Assembly: GCA_902575965.1 (NCBI GenBank)
Contig: CACGTM010000002.1
Coordinates: 79,547-143,546 of the forward strand
Direction: 5' to 3'
Length of the DNA: 64,000 nt
Origin: an uncultured Alphaproteobacteria bacterium
Lineage (GTDB): Bacteria > Pseudomonadota > Alphaproteobacteria > Rhodospirillales > Rhodospirillaceae
Position numbers and translations under genes: made by a program. The notes beneath the pieces are model-generated. The model saw only the letters and a list, made by a program, of their open reading frames with translations, did no database searches and was not told the origin of the DNA. Of the stretch, positions 9,289-20,296 are shown piece by piece. How positions within the stretch are numbered: the first letter of the stretch is position 1; each line of letters opens with the position of its first letter.

Positions 9289-9331
9289 TAATGGGTAATA
9301 GTTTGATACGAACTTGACGGAAAATTTAATT

Positions 9332-9790
9332 ATGGAAAGACTCCAAGCTTTAGAAAATGAAGTAAGACCAATCCTTCAGGAATTTAATTACGACATTGTT
9401 AGAGCTGCCGTCATAAATGAAAGCGATAATATAATTTTGCAAATAATGATAGATAAATTAGACTTTAAAGAAGTAAGTGTAAATGATTGTGCGTTTATAA
9501 GTAAGAAACTCTCTGTTTTATTTGATTATAAACCACCTCTAAAAGGGGCATATCGACTAGAAGTAAGTTCTCCCGGAACAGAAAGACCTTTAACTCGCTT
9601 CAGTGACTTCGAAATCTTCTCAGGAAGCATGGTAAATATTAAGGTAAGAAACGCGATAGATAATAAAAAAAATTTTAGTGGTGTACTTAAGGGTATTACA
9701 GAAAATAAAGAAGTTACAATCATTAGCAAAAAAAAAGAAATCAAATTACTTCTTGAGAACATCATCAAAGCTAATTTAGTTTTTAACTGA
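9332..9790 (+). CDS. rimP: Ribosome maturation factor RimP
   Basis: Cytoplasmic assembly factor of the 30S subunit, first gene of the conserved rimP-nusA-infB-rbfA-truB-rpsO-pnp cluster. The 152-residue product has the N-terminal alpha/beta domain with the conserved YRLEVSSPGTERPL segment, followed by a C-terminal Sm-like barrel. I choose the ATG at 9332, giving MERLQALENE, with GGAAA at 9319-9323. The ORF-track TTG at 9314 has no visible ribosome-binding site. Confidence 0.93.
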   Translation: MERLQALENEVRPILQEFNYDIVRAAVINESDNIILQIMIDKLDFKEVSVNDCAFISKKLSVLFDYKPPLKGAYRLEVSSPGTERPLTRFSDFEIFSGSMVNIKVRNAIDNKKNFSGVLKGITENKEVTIISKKKEIKLLLENIIKANLVFN

Positions 9791-9831
9791 ATATAGATAA
9801 AGTTTTTTAATAATAATTAAGGGTAAAAATT

Positions 9832-11388
9832 ATGTCAGAAGACATAGCGATGAATAGGCCAGAACTTATCCAGGTTGTAGATAATGTTGCAAGAGATAAG
9901 GCTATTGAGAGAGAAGAAGTATTTATGATTATGGAACAAGCAATACAAAAGGCAGGAAGGTCAAAATATGGACAAGAAAAAGATATTAGAGCCAGTATTG
10001 ACAGAAAAACGGGTGAAATACGTTTAGCAAGATATTTAGAAGTGGTTGATGACACTGGAATAATTGAAGATGAAAATACACAAATTTATCTAAAGAATGC
10101 AATAAAAAAACAAAAGGAGTTGGCTGTTGGGGAATTTTTAATTGATCCGTTGCCTCCTATTGATTTTGGAAGAATATCTTCGCAAATGGCAAAACAAGTA
10201 ATTGTTCAAAGAGTTAGAGAAGCTGAAAGAGCCAGACAATATGAAGAATACAAAAGTAGAGCCGGTGAAATCGTAAATGGCCAAGTTAAAAGAGTTGAAT
10301 TTGGCAATGTAGTTGTTGACCTTGGCAGGGCAGAAGCCATACTAAGACGTGATGAACTTATCCCGAGAGAGCATTTTAAAACTGGCGATAGAGTAAGAGC
10401 TTACATACTTGATGTTAGGGAAGAATTAAGAGGTCCTCAAATCTTTCTTTCTAGGACGTGTCCAGAATTTATGGGTATGCTTTTTTCACAGGAAGTACCT
10501 GAAATCTATGATGGAATTATTGATATTAAGGGTGTAGCTCGAGACCCTGGAAGTAGGGCAAAGATTGCTGTAATTTCTAAAGATAACTCCATTGACCCTG
10601 TAGGAGCCTGCGTTGGTATGCGAGGCAGTAGAGTTCAAGCTGTTGTAAATGAGCTTCAAGGAGAAAAAATTGATATTATTCAGTGGAATGATGATCCTGC
10701 AACATTTGTAGTAAACGCTCTAGCTCCGGCAGAAGTTTCAAAAGTAGTTTTAGATGAGGACTCAGGAAGAATAGAAGTTGTTGTACCTGACGATCAATTG
10801 TCTCTTGCAATTGGCAGAAGAGGTCAAAACGTTAGGTTGGCCTCTCAATTGACTGGATGGGTAATAGATATTTTAACTGAAGATCAAGAGAGTGCTAGAA
10901 GGCAAGAAGAATTTCATACCAGAAGCCAAAATTTTATAGAGTCCCTTGATGTTGATGAGGTAATAGCTCACCTTCTTGTTACAGAGGGGTTTACTTCTAT
11001 CGAAGAAGTTGCGTTTGTCCCAAATGAAGAATTAATATCTATAGAAGGTTTTGATGAGGAAATTGCGGCAGAATTAAAAGCAAGATCTCAAGCGTATCTA
11101 GACGAAGAGAGGACTAAATTAAACGAAAAACTATCAAAGCTTGATATTTCTGATGACCTTAAAAATGCGCAAATTAACTATTTAGATATTAATCTAATAA
11201 TTAGATTAGGGGAAAATGGCGTAAAAACATTGGACGATCTAGCAGATCTTGCATCAGATGAACTTTTAGAGATTATTAATTCTGATAAGATTTCTCTTGA
11301 TCATGCGAATGAAATAATAATGAAGGCAAGAGAACATTGGTTTGAAGAAGAGGAAGAGCACAACTCAGAAATACCCAAAAAAGATTAA
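9832..11388 (+). CDS. nusA: Transcription termination/antitermination factor NusA
   Basis: RNA-polymerase-associated factor controlling pausing, termination and antitermination. The 518 residues run in family order. An N-terminal polymerase-binding domain (about 1-130) is followed by an S1 domain (about 135-205, GEIVNGQVKRVEFGNVVVDLG). Two KH domains (about 210-350) include the GACVGMRGSRVQ and AIGRRGQNVRLA loops. C-terminal acidic helix-hairpin-helix repeats follow. AAGGG lies upstream of the ATG. The ylxR gene normally next is not present in the following 130 bp, so infB follows directly. Confidence 0.97.
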   Translation: MSEDIAMNRPELIQVVDNVARDKAIEREEVFMIMEQAIQKAGRSKYGQEKDIRASIDRKTGEIRLARYLEVVDDTGIIEDENTQIYLKNAIKKQKELAVGEFLIDPLPPIDFGRISSQMAKQVIVQRVREAERARQYEEYKSRAGEIVNGQVKRVEFGNVVVDLGRAEAILRRDELIPREHFKTGDRVRAYILDVREELRGPQIFLSRTCPEFMGMLFSQEVPEIYDGIIDIKGVARDPGSRAKIAVISKDNSIDPVGACVGMRGSRVQAVVNELQGEKIDIIQWNDDPATFVVNALAPAEVSKVVLDEDSGRIEVVVPDDQLSLAIGRRGQNVRLASQLTGWVIDILTEDQESARRQEEFHTRSQNFIESLDVDEVIAHLLVTEGFTSIEEVAFVPNEELISIEGFDEEIAAELKARSQAYLDEERTKLNEKLSKLDISDDLKNAQINYLDINLIIRLGENGVKTLDDLADLASDELLEIINSDKISLDHANEIIMKAREHWFEEEEEHNSEIPKKD

Positions 11389-11518
11389 AAAATTTATGTT
11401 AAATTAAAATCTTAACACTAAATTTGTTATATTCCCTTGAAATTAAAGGTTAGAATATAGAAGATAAAAAGAGAAAAATGTTATAAGTTGTTATCTAAAT
11501 AAAACTGAACAGGCTGTT

Positions 11519-14056
11519 ATGTCAAAGGAAGCAAAAAAACCTTTGTCCCTATCTAAGGGCAAACTAGAACTAAAGAAAACTGTTGAGACAGGTCAAGTTA
11601 GACAGACTTTCTCTCATGGCAGAAGCAAAGTTGTTCAAGTTGAGCGGAAAAGAAAACGGCAATTTGAAATCGGTGCCGATGGAAAAATTCAGGAAGTTAG
11701 CTCAAAAGCTGCTGGTCAAATTAGTAATCCTCTCAAAAATATTCAACCAGATATAAATCAAGAAAAAGTTCGTAATGAAGAAACTGCACAAAGAATCAGA
11801 GTCCTTCAGCAAGCAACACAAGAACAAGAAGAAGCCAAAAAGGTTTCAGAGGACACCTCTAAAAATCTAGCTCCTAGCTCAGAAGAGATAAAAGAAGAGA
11901 TCAACAATGAAACTAATAATGATTTAGAAATAAAGGCCGACAACTCTAAGAAAGAAATTTCTTCTGATCAAAAGCCCATTGATCAAATTATTTCGCCAAC
12001 AGAACTTACTAAAGAAACAAAAGATTCAAAAAATACTAATGTTAAAGACAAAACTAAAAATTATGTTGAAGATGAAGATGATGAGATAAAAGGAAGAAAA
12101 CAAAACAAGCTTTCCCCTAAGCCCTCTCTATCTCCAAGAACTGAGAAGAGAAGAAGAACTGGCAAGCTAACAATCTCAGCGGCCCTTGAAGGAGAAGAGG
12201 ATCAAGAAAGAGGAAGGTCTATTGCGGCCCTTAGGCGAGCTAGAGAAAAAGAACGTAGAAAAATAATTCAACAAAACTCTTCTGGAGCGACAGAAAAAAT
12301 AATTCGTGAGGTTACCCTCCCTGAATCAATTACCGTTCAAGAATTATCAAATAGGATGGCAGAAAGGTCTGGCAATGTCATTAAAACTTTAATGAATATG
12401 GGTGTTATCGCCAAAACTCACGAAATATTAGACGCTGATACCGCTGAGCTTGTTGCTCAAGAGTTTGGTCATAAAGTAAAACGTGTTAAAGATGATGATA
12501 TACTGGAGGGTTTATCTTTTGATAGTAATTCAGATTCAGCTGTTAAAGAGCCTAGGCCACCAATCGTAACGATAATGGGCCATGTCGATCATGGTAAAAC
12601 CTCACTCTTGGATGCTCTAAGGGAAACCAATATTGCATCTGGGGAAGCAGGAGGTATTACTCAGCACATTGGGGCGTACCAGATTAGAAATCAGAGTAAC
12701 TCAAAAATTACCTTTATTGATACACCAGGACATGAAGCGTTTACTTCAATGCGTGCGAGGGGGGCAAAAATAACAGATATAGTTATTTTAGTTGTAGCTG
12801 CAGATGACGGCATTATGCCTCAAACAATTGAAGCAATTAAACACACTCAAGCTGCGAAGGTTCCCTTCATTATTGCAATTAATAAAATAGATAAACCCGA
12901 TTCAAATACTACTAAAATTAAGCAAGACCTTCTTAATCATGAGATTGTTGTTGAGGAAATGGGCGGCGAGACTCTTTGTGTTGAAGTTTCTGCATCTAAA
13001 AAAACTAATCTAAAAGGTTTGGTTGAGGCAATCCAACTACAGGCAGAACTTCTAGACCTTAAGGCACCAAAAGAATGTAATGCGGAAGGTATAGTGATTG
13101 AATCCAAAGTAGAAAAAGGGAAGGGGTCAGTTTCAACTATATTAGTCAAAAGAGGTACTCTTAAGACTGGAGATATATTTGTGGCTGGTGCTGAATGGGG
13201 AAGAGTCAGGGCTTTAGTTAACGACCAAGGTGTGAAAGTAAAATCAGCACAGCCATCGTCACCCGTAGAAGTTCAGGGTTTTAGTGGGACTCCTCAGGCA
13301 GGAGATGAGTTTATTGTTACTCAAGACGAAACTAAGGCAAAAGAAGTTGCAGAATTCAGGGCTAGAAAAATAAAAAATCAATCTTCAATACCCGCCTCCA
13401 GTAATATGGAGCAAATGTTCGCAAAAATAAGTGAAGGAGAAACTGAAAAAGTTCCTCTATTAATTAAAGCAGATGCTCATGGTTCCGCCGAAGCAATCAG
13501 ATCAGCATTAGAAAAAATTAAATCAGAAAAAATAGGCATAAATATTATACACTGCGCTGTAGGGCCTATTAATGAGTCAGACATAACACTCGCAATGGCT
13601 TCCAATGCGCTGATTATTGGTTTTAATGTACGTGCAAACAGGCAAGCAAAAGAAAATGCTGATAAAGACAATATTGAAGTTAGATATTATTCGATCATAT
13701 ATAACCTAGCAGATGATGTTAAGAATCTACTTCTTGGAAGGTTAAAGCCTCAATATAAAGAGAATTTTCTTGGTTATGCCGAAATTCTTGAGGTCTTTTA
13801 TATCTCAAAAACTGGAAAAGTTGCAGGATGTAAGGTTACAGAAGGTATTATTAAAAAAGGTTGTAAGGTAAGATTACTTCGAGATGATGTGGTAATTCAT
13901 GAAGGTGATCTATCACAACTAAAAAGATTCAAAGATGAAGTTAAAGAGGTCAGAGACGGAAATGAATGTGGAGCTGCCTTTTTAAATTATCAAGACTTAC
14001 AAGTTAAAGATAGAATTGAATGTTTTGAACTAGAACAAATTGACTCTAAATTGTAA
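11519..14056 (+). CDS. infB: Translation initiation factor IF-2
   Basis: GTPase that places initiator fMet-tRNA on the 30S subunit. In 845 residues the order is: the alphaproteobacterial N-terminal motif ([14 protein letters not shown], then [16 protein letters not shown]), a charged low-complexity linker (about 60-250), the IF2_N helical domain (about 265-330), and the GTPase domain. The GTPase carries G1 [15 protein letters not shown]3 DTPGHEAF and G4 NKIDKPD. Domains II-IV follow. It sits 130 bp after nusA and 41 bp before rbfA. No internal break was seen. Confidence 0.98.
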   Translation: MSKEAKKPLSLSKGKLELKKTVETGQVRQTFSHGRSKVVQVERKRKRQFEIGADGKIQEVSSKAAGQISNPLKNIQPDINQEKVRNEETAQRIRVLQQATQEQEEAKKVSEDTSKNLAPSSEEIKEEINNETNNDLEIKADNSKKEISSDQKPIDQIISPTELTKETKDSKNTNVKDKTKNYVEDEDDEIKGRKQNKLSPKPSLSPRTEKRRRTGKLTISAALEGEEDQERGRSIAALRRAREKERRKIIQQNSSGATEKIIREVTLPESITVQELSNRMAERSGNVIKTLMNMGVIAKTHEILDADTAELVAQEFGHKVKRVKDDDILEGLSFDSNSDSAVKEPRPPIVTIMGHVDHGKTSLLDALRETNIASGEAGGITQHIGAYQIRNQSNSKITFIDTPGHEAFTSMRARGAKITDIVILVVAADDGIMPQTIEAIKHTQAAKVPFIIAINKIDKPDSNTTKIKQDLLNHEIVVEEMGGETLCVEVSASKKTNLKGLVEAIQLQAELLDLKAPKECNAEGIVIESKVEKGKGSVSTILVKRGTLKTGDIFVAGAEWGRVRALVNDQGVKVKSAQPSSPVEVQGFSGTPQAGDEFIVTQDETKAKEVAEFRARKIKNQSSIPASSNMEQMFAKISEGETEKVPLLIKADAHGSAEAIRSALEKIKSEKIGINIIHCAVGPINESDITLAMASNALIIGFNVRANRQAKENADKDNIEVRYYSIIYNLADDVKNLLLGRLKPQYKENFLGYAEILEVFYISKTGKVAGCKVTEGIIKKGCKVRLLRDDVVIHEGDLSQLKRFKDEVKEVRDGNECGAAFLNYQDLQVKDRIECFELEQIDSKL

Positions 14057-14097
14057 ATTAAAATTAATTTATCTTTAAAAATTAAATAGGTTTTGAA

Positions 14098-14487
14098 ATG
14101 AAAAAACGTTTACCGCGTGTACCTTCAAAGCGGCAAATACGTGTTGGGGAAATGTTGCGCCACACGATTGCAAGTATTTTAGAAAAGCACACTTTAATAA
14201 ATGATAATTTAAAAGATGTATCGATAATAATTACTGAGGTTGATGCAAGCCCAGATCTAAAAAATGCTAAAGTTTACACAACCCGTCTTGGTGGAGGAGA
14301 TATGGATTTAGTTATAGATGGCCTTAATAAGATAAAATCTTTTTTAAGAAGAGAAATTGCTAAAAACATTCACTTAAAATTTACTCCGGAGCTGAAATTT
14401 TATGAAGACAAGACATTTGATGAGGCGAACCGTATTAATGAGCTTTTAAATCGACCTGAAGTTTTAAGAGACCTAGAAAAAAAATAA
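14098..14487 (+). CDS. rbfA: 30S ribosome-binding factor RbfA
   Basis: Small KH-fold factor needed for 16S rRNA 5'-end maturation and cold adaptation. 129 residues: a basic N-terminus (RQIRVGEMLRH), the IIITEVDASPDLKNAKVY strand segment and the FTPELKFYED motif typical of RbfA. It lies between infB and truB as in most bacteria, at close spacing, consistent with one operon. Confidence 0.94.
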   Translation: MKKRLPRVPSKRQIRVGEMLRHTIASILEKHTLINDNLKDVSIIITEVDASPDLKNAKVYTTRLGGGDMDLVIDGLNKIKSFLRREIAKNIHLKFTPELKFYEDKTFDEANRINELLNRPEVLRDLEKK

Positions 14488-14506
14488 AAAATGGAAGATA
14501 AAAAAT

Positions 14507-15424
14507 TTGATTAGAACAATCAAAGACGGATGGCTCGTTGCAGACAAACCAAAGGATGTTACATCAGCAAAAGTAGTCTCAAAAATAAGAAAATTTCTAG
14601 ATTTATCCAAAGTAGGTCATGCAGGAACTCTAGACCCTATCGCCACAGGAATTTTACCGATTGCGTTAGGTAATGGTACTAAGACTATTCAATTTCTTCA
14701 GAATCAAGTAAAAACTTATTTATTTGAAATAACTTGGGGAATATCGACAGATACTGATGATCATGAAGGAAAAATAATTGCTCGTTCATCAAAAATCCCC
14801 TCATCAACAGAAATAAGAACTTGCTTAAAGAAATTTATTGGTGAGATAAAACAAGTACCACCAAAGTTTTCTGCTATTAAAGTAAACGGCAAAAGGGCTT
14901 ATGAATTAGCTAGAAAAGGTGAATGCCCATCCCTTGCACCAAGAATTATAAAAATTCTTCGATTCGAACATATTGAAGAAAATGACTCAGAAAGGTCTAG
15001 TTCTTTCATAGTTACTTGCGGCAAAGGAACATATATTCGCTCATTAGCAAGGGATTTAGCAACCCAACTAAGTACCTTTGGCTATGTTTCCTCACTCAGG
15101 AGAACAGCTTATGGGCCATTTAGTGAAAAAATGGCGATTTCACTGGATAAAATTATCTCCTTAGGGCATAAAGCGAAATGTTATAAATATGTATATCCTA
15201 TTTCAATTGTGCTGGACGACATCCCGGCAGTTGAAATTAACAGTGGACAGGCTGATTGTATAGCTCATGGGCAATCCGTCTCTATATATGATCTTAATGA
15301 AAGTTCAGAAAATACTGTTTTGTCTGAAGAAAAAGTAGTGAAGGTCATGCATAAAGACAATGTTATTGCTTTAGCAAAACTAGATAAAAGCAATCTAAAG
15401 CCTTTCCGCGTATTAAAACGCTAA
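14507..15424 (+). CDS. truB: tRNA pseudouridine-55 synthase TruB
   Basis: Converts U55 of the tRNA T-loop to pseudouridine. The catalytic aspartate is in HAGTLDPIATGILP (about residues 38-51). Later conserved elements are KVNGKRAYELAR and GTYIRSLARDLA. 305 residues, a normal length, with a C-terminal PUA-like part. Translation appears to begin at TTG 14507, which has GGAAG (14493-14497) at good spacing and yields the usual short lead to GWLVADKPKDVTS. Co-transcribed with rbfA and rpsO. Confidence 0.94.
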   Translation: MIRTIKDGWLVADKPKDVTSAKVVSKIRKFLDLSKVGHAGTLDPIATGILPIALGNGTKTIQFLQNQVKTYLFEITWGISTDTDDHEGKIIARSSKIPSSTEIRTCLKKFIGEIKQVPPKFSAIKVNGKRAYELARKGECPSLAPRIIKILRFEHIEENDSERSSSFIVTCGKGTYIRSLARDLATQLSTFGYVSSLRRTAYGPFSEKMAISLDKIISLGHKAKCYKYVYPISIVLDDIPAVEINSGQADCIAHGQSVSIYDLNESSENTVLSEEKVVKVMHKDNVIALAKLDKSNLKPFRVLKR

Positions 15425-15445
15425 ATTAAATAAAAGGAGAGATTG

Positions 15446-15715
15446 ATGTCGATTACCCCAGAGAAGAAGCAGGAATTAATTAAAAACTATTCCAAAAATG
15501 ATAGTGATACTGGCTCACCAGAGGTTCAAGTTGCAATACTTAGTGAAAGGATCAAAAATTTAACAGAGCACCTTAAAGTTCACATCCATGATAATCACTC
15601 AAGAAGGGGGCTTCTTATGATGGTTGGTCAAAGAAGAAGAATGCTTGATTATCTAAGTAGCAAATCAAGAGAGCGTTACGAAGGTATTATTAAAAGCCTT
15701 GGTTTAAGAAAGTAA
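15446..15715 (+). CDS. rpsO: 30S ribosomal protein S15
   Basis: Primary 16S rRNA-binding protein of the small subunit. 89 residues, ending LGLRK, with the conserved [14 protein letters not shown] and [20 protein letters not shown] helices. The ATG at 15446 is preferred to the TTG three bases earlier. It gives MSITPEKK and is preceded by AAGGAGAG. It is followed by pnp across a 169-bp gap, the classic rpsO-pnp pairing. Confidence 0.97.
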   Translation: MSITPEKKQELIKNYSKNDSDTGSPEVQVAILSERIKNLTEHLKVHIHDNHSRRGLLMMVGQRRRMLDYLSSKSRERYEGIIKSLGLRK

Positions 15716-15884
15716 CATCAAACCCTCATTTAATGAAATAAGAACAACCATATAAGGCAAATAAATTAGCTATATATAAATCCATTTTTACTTATTAAAT
15801 TGTAGATACTAAATTTAATATAATGATTTATAAGTTTATTATTATCGTCCAAAGGCTAAATGCCAAGGAGAGGAAAAGTTTATA

Positions 15885-17996
15885 ATGTCAATGTTTGAAA
15901 TACATAAAAAAGCGATAGAATGGGGTGGAAAAACCTTAACTATTGAAACAGGAAAAGTAGCAAGACAAGCTAATGGTGCGGTCGTAGTAACATATGGAGA
16001 GACCTCAGTGCTATGCACTGCAGTTGGTGAAAAAAAGGCAAAAGAAGGCGTTAATTTCTTCCCCTTGACTGTTAATTATCAAGAAAAAGCTTTTGCTGCT
16101 GGAAAAATTCCTGGAGGATTTTTTAAAAGAGAAGGAAGACCATCAGAAAAAGAAACTCTTGTTTCCAGGCTTATTGATAGACCAATAAGACCACTCTTTC
16201 ATGAAAGATACAAAAATGAAACTCAGGTTATATGCACTGTGTTATCACATGATCTCGAAAATGATCCAGATATTATTTCTATAATTGGCGCATCAGCAGC
16301 GCTGACGATATCAGGAATTCCGTTTCTTGGTCCTCTTGGCGCTGCACGTGTCGGGTATATAAAAGATAGTTTTGTATTAAACCCATCAATGGAACAGTTG
16401 GAAGAGTCAGAATTAGACTTAGTTGTAGCTGGCACTGAAGAGGGTGTCCTAATGGTCGAAAGTCAAGCTAATCAGCTATCTGAAGAAATAATGCTTGAGT
16501 CTGTAAATTTTGGGCACCAGCAAATGAGACCCGTTATTAATGCAATTATTGAGCTTGCAGAATTATGTGCTAAGGAACCCTTTGAATTAGATGAACCTCC
16601 TGAAGAATATAATATTGTTGAGGAAAAATTATCTAGGTTTGCTGATGAGTTTAAAAACGCTTATAAAATAAATGTAAAACAGGAACGCCAACAGGCTATA
16701 AGTGAAATCAAATCTAAAGCAATTGATACTCTAGATGATAATGAAACTGAAGTTTCTATTGCTGATTCCGTCCTTAAGAATATGGAAAAAGATATAGTTA
16801 GAAAATCAATACTTGAAACAGGAAAGAGAATTGATGAAAGATCTACTAGTGATGTTCGCCCCATTGAAGTAGAAGTAGGCCTCTTGGCTCGAGCACACGG
16901 CTCAGCTTTATTTACAAGAGGTGAGACACAAGCGTTAGTTACAACAACGCTTGGTACAGGTCAAGATGAACAAATCATTGATGCACTTGAAGGTGAATAT
17001 AGAGAAAACTTTATGCTTCACTATAACTTTCCTCCATATTCTGTGGGAGAAGCAGGTCGAATGGGAGGAACAGGAAGAAGAGAGATTGGTCATGGAAAAC
17101 TCGCATGGAGGGCGTTAAAGCCACTATTACCATCAAAGGATAACTTTCCATATACCGTGAGAGTTGTATCAGAAATTACAGAATCTAATGGCTCATCTTC
17201 CATGGCTACTGTTTGTGGTGCGTCTCTAGCACTAATGGACGCTGGAGTGCCCATACAGAATCCAGTTGCAGGAATAGCAATGGGCCTCATCAAAGATGGG
17301 GATGATTTTGCAGTTCTGTCAGACATATTAGGTGATGAGGACCATCTTGGGGATATGGACTTTAAAGTTGCAGGAACTGAGTTTGGAATTACTTCCTTAC
17401 AAATGGACATAAAAATCACTTCTATAACAAGTGAGATAATGAAAATTGCCCTTAATCAGGCAAAAGGTGGAAGGCAACATATATTAAATGAAATGAAGTC
17501 TGGAATTTCTACTCCAAGGGAAAATGTATCTGGAAATGCTCCACGTATCACTACAATAAACATACCAAAAGATAAAATTAGAGATGTAATAGGTACAGGT
17601 GGTAAATCAATTAGAGAAATTCAAGAAGAAACTGGATGCAAAATTGATATTGAAGATGATGGTACAGTAAATGTAGCCTCTTCAAGCCAAGAAGCAACAG
17701 ATGATGCAGTTAAACGCATAAAAGATATTATTGCTGAACCAGAGGTTGGTCTAATTTACACAGGAAAAGTAGTAAAGATTATGGATTTTGGTGCATTTGT
17801 TAATTTTCTTGGAAAGCGAGATGGTTTAGTTCATATTTCAGAAATTGCAGAAAATAGAATTGAAAAAGTTACTGATGTTCTTTCTGAGGGAAACCTTGTT
17901 AAGGTTAAATGTCTAGCTATAGATGACAGGGGAAAAGTCAAACTATCCATGAAAAAAGTTAATCAAGAGACTGGTGAAGAAATAATAAAAAATTAA
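15885..17996 (+). CDS. pnp: Polyribonucleotide nucleotidyltransferase (PNPase)
   Basis: Phosphorolytic 3'-5' exoribonuclease of the RNA degradosome. 703 residues: two RNase PH domains ([20 protein letters not shown] in the first, [15 protein letters not shown] in the second) separated by a helical domain. A KH domain ([16 protein letters not shown], about 567-582) and a C-terminal S1 domain ([15 protein letters not shown]) follow. A GGAGAGGAAAAG stretch precedes the ATG at 15885. A second ATG two codons later would give the MFEIHKK start usual for the family. The 169-bp leader contains a TATAAT at 15819-15824 and may hold its own promoter and autoregulatory site. Confidence 0.97.
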   Translation: MSMFEIHKKAIEWGGKTLTIETGKVARQANGAVVVTYGETSVLCTAVGEKKAKEGVNFFPLTVNYQEKAFAAGKIPGGFFKREGRPSEKETLVSRLIDRPIRPLFHERYKNETQVICTVLSHDLENDPDIISIIGASAALTISGIPFLGPLGAARVGYIKDSFVLNPSMEQLEESELDLVVAGTEEGVLMVESQANQLSEEIMLESVNFGHQQMRPVINAIIELAELCAKEPFELDEPPEEYNIVEEKLSRFADEFKNAYKINVKQERQQAISEIKSKAIDTLDDNETEVSIADSVLKNMEKDIVRKSILETGKRIDERSTSDVRPIEVEVGLLARAHGSALFTRGETQALVTTTLGTGQDEQIIDALEGEYRENFMLHYNFPPYSVGEAGRMGGTGRREIGHGKLAWRALKPLLPSKDNFPYTVRVVSEITESNGSSSMATVCGASLALMDAGVPIQNPVAGIAMGLIKDGDDFAVLSDILGDEDHLGDMDFKVAGTEFGITSLQMDIKITSITSEIMKIALNQAKGGRQHILNEMKSGISTPRENVSGNAPRITTINIPKDKIRDVIGTGGKSIREIQEETGCKIDIEDDGTVNVASSSQEATDDAVKRIKDIIAEPEVGLIYTGKVVKIMDFGAFVNFLGKRDGLVHISEIAENRIEKVTDVLSEGNLVKVKCLAIDDRGKVKLSMKKVNQETGEEIIKN

Positions 17997-18037
17997 TTTT
18001 TTAAATTATATTTTATTTTTTCTCTTCTTATGTGCTT

Positions 18038-18826
18038 TCATATATTTTCCGCCCTAGGCATACCCATAATGTGGTAACCACCATCAACCACAATAATTTC
18101 GCCTGATGTAAATTTACCAGAGTCTGAGATTAAATATACTGCGGTTCCTCCCACTGCCTCAAGGCTTGCATTAGACCCAAGTGGTGAGTTACGTTCTGTA
18201 AATTTATATGTATTTCTAGCACCTCCAACAGCGGCACCAGCCAAGGTCCTCATAGGGCCTGGAGAAATGGCGTTAACACGAATATTATCTGGACCAAGAT
18301 CAGCTGCAAGATATCTAGTTGCTGACTCTAATCCTGCTTTTGCAACCCCCATTACATTGTAAAAAGGTGATACTCTATTAGAGCCCTGAAACGTGAGAGA
18401 AATAAGACAACCTCCTTTATCTTTCATTAAAGGGTGCGCCCTCCTTGCAACTTCAATAAATGAATACGTAGAAATATTAAGAGTATTTAAAAAATTTTTC
18501 CTAGAGGTGTCTAAAAACCTACCAGTTAACTCAGATTTTTCTGAATAGGCAATCGCATGAACTAGAAAATCTATGTTGTCCCATTTTTTTGACAAACCAT
18601 CAAAACATTTGTCTAGGGTAACATCATCTGTAACATCTACTTCAAAAATAAGTTTCGACCCAATTGAGTCAGCAAGTGGTTTTAGTCGTCGTCCAAATTG
18701 TTCTCCCTGGTAACTAAATGCTAATTCTGCCCCTTGATCACTAAGTGCTTTTGCAATCCCCCAAGCTATTGATCGCTCATTAGCAACGCCCATTATTAAA
18801 CCTTTTTTATTATTTAAAATACCCAT
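18038..18826 (-). CDS. fabI: Enoyl-[acyl-carrier-protein] reductase (NADH) FabI
   Basis: Last reductive step of each fatty-acid elongation cycle. A 262-residue atypical short-chain dehydrogenase. The nucleotide-binding start is GLIMGVANERSIAWGIAKAL, and the catalytic Tyr-x6-Lys is in FYNVMGVAKAGLESATRYLA. LGPDNIRVNAISPGPMRTLA and the C-terminal GEIIVVDGGYHIMGM are typical of FabI. It lies 11 bp downstream of fabB on the same strand and is convergent with pnp. Confidence 0.95.
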   Translation of the reverse strand: MGILNNKKGLIMGVANERSIAWGIAKALSDQGAELAFSYQGEQFGRRLKPLADSIGSKLIFEVDVTDDVTLDKCFDGLSKKWDNIDFLVHAIAYSEKSELTGRFLDTSRKNFLNTLNISTYSFIEVARRAHPLMKDKGGCLISLTFQGSNRVSPFYNVMGVAKAGLESATRYLAADLGPDNIRVNAISPGPMRTLAGAAVGGARNTYKFTERNSPLGSNASLEAVGGTAVYLISDSGKFTSGEIIVVDGGYHIMGMPRAENI

Positions 18827-18837
18827 TATCGACCTTC

Positions 18838-20070
18838 CTAAACCTCATTTAGCTTAGATATAATTAGTGAACCATTAGTTCCTCCAAAACCAAAACTATT
18901 TGTCATTACAGTATCTAACTTCACGTTTTCAATTGTAGAGGTGACAATCTCGTTTGGCTTCAGGCTAGGGTCAAGATTTTCAACATTTATGGAAGGTGCA
19001 ATAAAATCATTCTCCATCATAAGAACGCAATAAATAAACTCCTGAGCACCCGCCGCCCCTTGGCTATGACCGGTCATAGATTTAGTTGAACTTATAAGAG
19101 GCATGGAACCCTCATTAAAAACGCGCCTTACAGCTTCTATTTCTCCAACATCACCAACTGGGGTTGATGTTCCATGTGCATTTATGTAATTAATTTGCCT
19201 ACCACTTTTGAGCCCTGATATTGCAAGACGCATAGCTCTCTCTCCACCCTCTCCTGACGGTGCTACCATGTCATGGCCGTCAGAGGATGCACCATAACCA
19301 GAAATTTCTGCATAAATTTTAGCACCACGATTAATCGCATGCTCTAATTCCTCAAGAACCAACATACCACTGCCTCCACTAATAACGAATCCATCTCTGT
19401 TAGCATCAAAAGCTCGTGAAGATTGGCATGGTATATGATTATATTTACTTGACATTGCTCCCATCGCATCAAAAAGACATGAGAGTGTCCAATCAAGCTC
19501 TTCTCCTCCCCCCGCAAACATTACATCTTGCTTTCCCATCATAATTTGCTCAGCAGCATTCCCAATACAATGAAGTGAAGTTGAACATGCTGAAGTAATA
19601 GAATAGTTCAATCCTTTAATTTTAAAAGCAGTTGATAGATTCGCAGATATTGTTGATGACATACACTTAGGAACAGAAAAAGGCCCTATACGCTTTGGGG
19701 CGCCATGCTTAAGAACTAGCTGATGAGCATTTAGCATAGCTCTTGTTGAAGGTCCGCCTGATCCTGCAATAATCCCTGTTCGAGGATTAGAAACAATTTC
19801 ATCACCTAGGTTAGCGTCGGCAATGGCTTGTTTAAGAGCTACATATGCGTATGCCGCCCCTTCTCCCATAAATCGTAAGGTTCTTTTTTCAATAAGTTCA
19901 TTCAAGTTGATATTTATTGAGCCTGATATTTGACTTCTAAAACCATGGTCAATCATTTGCTGATCGGACGAGATTCCAGACTTTCCTAATTTTAGACTCT
20001 TAACAACTTCATTGGTATCATTACCGATTGAAGATACAATACCAAGTCCAGTGACCACCACTCTTCGCAT
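18838..20070 (-). CDS. fabB: 3-oxoacyl-[acyl-carrier-protein] synthase I FabB
   Basis: Beta-ketoacyl-ACP synthase that elongates unsaturated acyl chains made by FabA. The Cys-His-His triad appears in [27 protein letters not shown] and [13 protein letters not shown], and the LHCIGNA wording favours FabB over FabF. The start is set at the ATG giving [14 protein letters not shown], with GAGGAAAAG just upstream; the eight residues before it in the ORF track contain that binding site. It is followed by fabI and is divergent from fabA, so the frequent fabA-fabB-fabI transcript is split in two here. Confidence 0.92.
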   Translation of the reverse strand: MRRVVVTGLGIVSSIGNDTNEVVKSLKLGKSGISSDQQMIDHGFRSQISGSININLNELIEKRTLRFMGEGAAYAYVALKQAIADANLGDEIVSNPRTGIIAGSGGPSTRAMLNAHQLVLKHGAPKRIGPFSVPKCMSSTISANLSTAFKIKGLNYSITSACSTSLHCIGNAAEQIMMGKQDVMFAGGGEELDWTLSCLFDAMGAMSSKYNHIPCQSSRAFDANRDGFVISGGSGMLVLEELEHAINRGAKIYAEISGYGASSDGHDMVAPSGEGGERAMRLAISGLKSGRQINYINAHGTSTPVGDVGEIEAVRRVFNEGSMPLISSTKSMTGHSQGAAGAQEFIYCVLMMENDFIAPSINVENLDPSLKPNEIVTSTIENVKLDTVMTNSFGFGGTNGSLIISKLNEV

Positions 20071-20162
20071 AAAACTTTTCCTCAATATGTACAAAGTTCC
20101 ATTATAAACAAGGCCAGTTTAATACCCCTTATAAGTTAGCTATGTTTTCTAATTTAACAACT

Positions 20163-20192
20163 TTGTTTTTTGTGGCAAATATATGATATGAT
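20163..20192 (+). promoter_or_regulatory. Candidate fabA promoter
   Basis: In the 226-bp gap between divergent fabB and fabA, TTGTTT (20163-20168) and TATGAT (20187-20192) are spaced by 18 bases and point to fabA. The surrounding DNA is very AT-rich, so chance matches are likely and this is only a candidate. I did not find a convincing palindromic operator in the gap. Confidence 0.3.
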
Positions 20193-20296
20193 ACGAATAT
20201 TAAATATTATATTAAGTTAAAAATCTAGCTTATAATCAAAATATTCAGAGTTACATTATATTAAGCTCAGATACCTGATACATAGGAGAATTGAGT

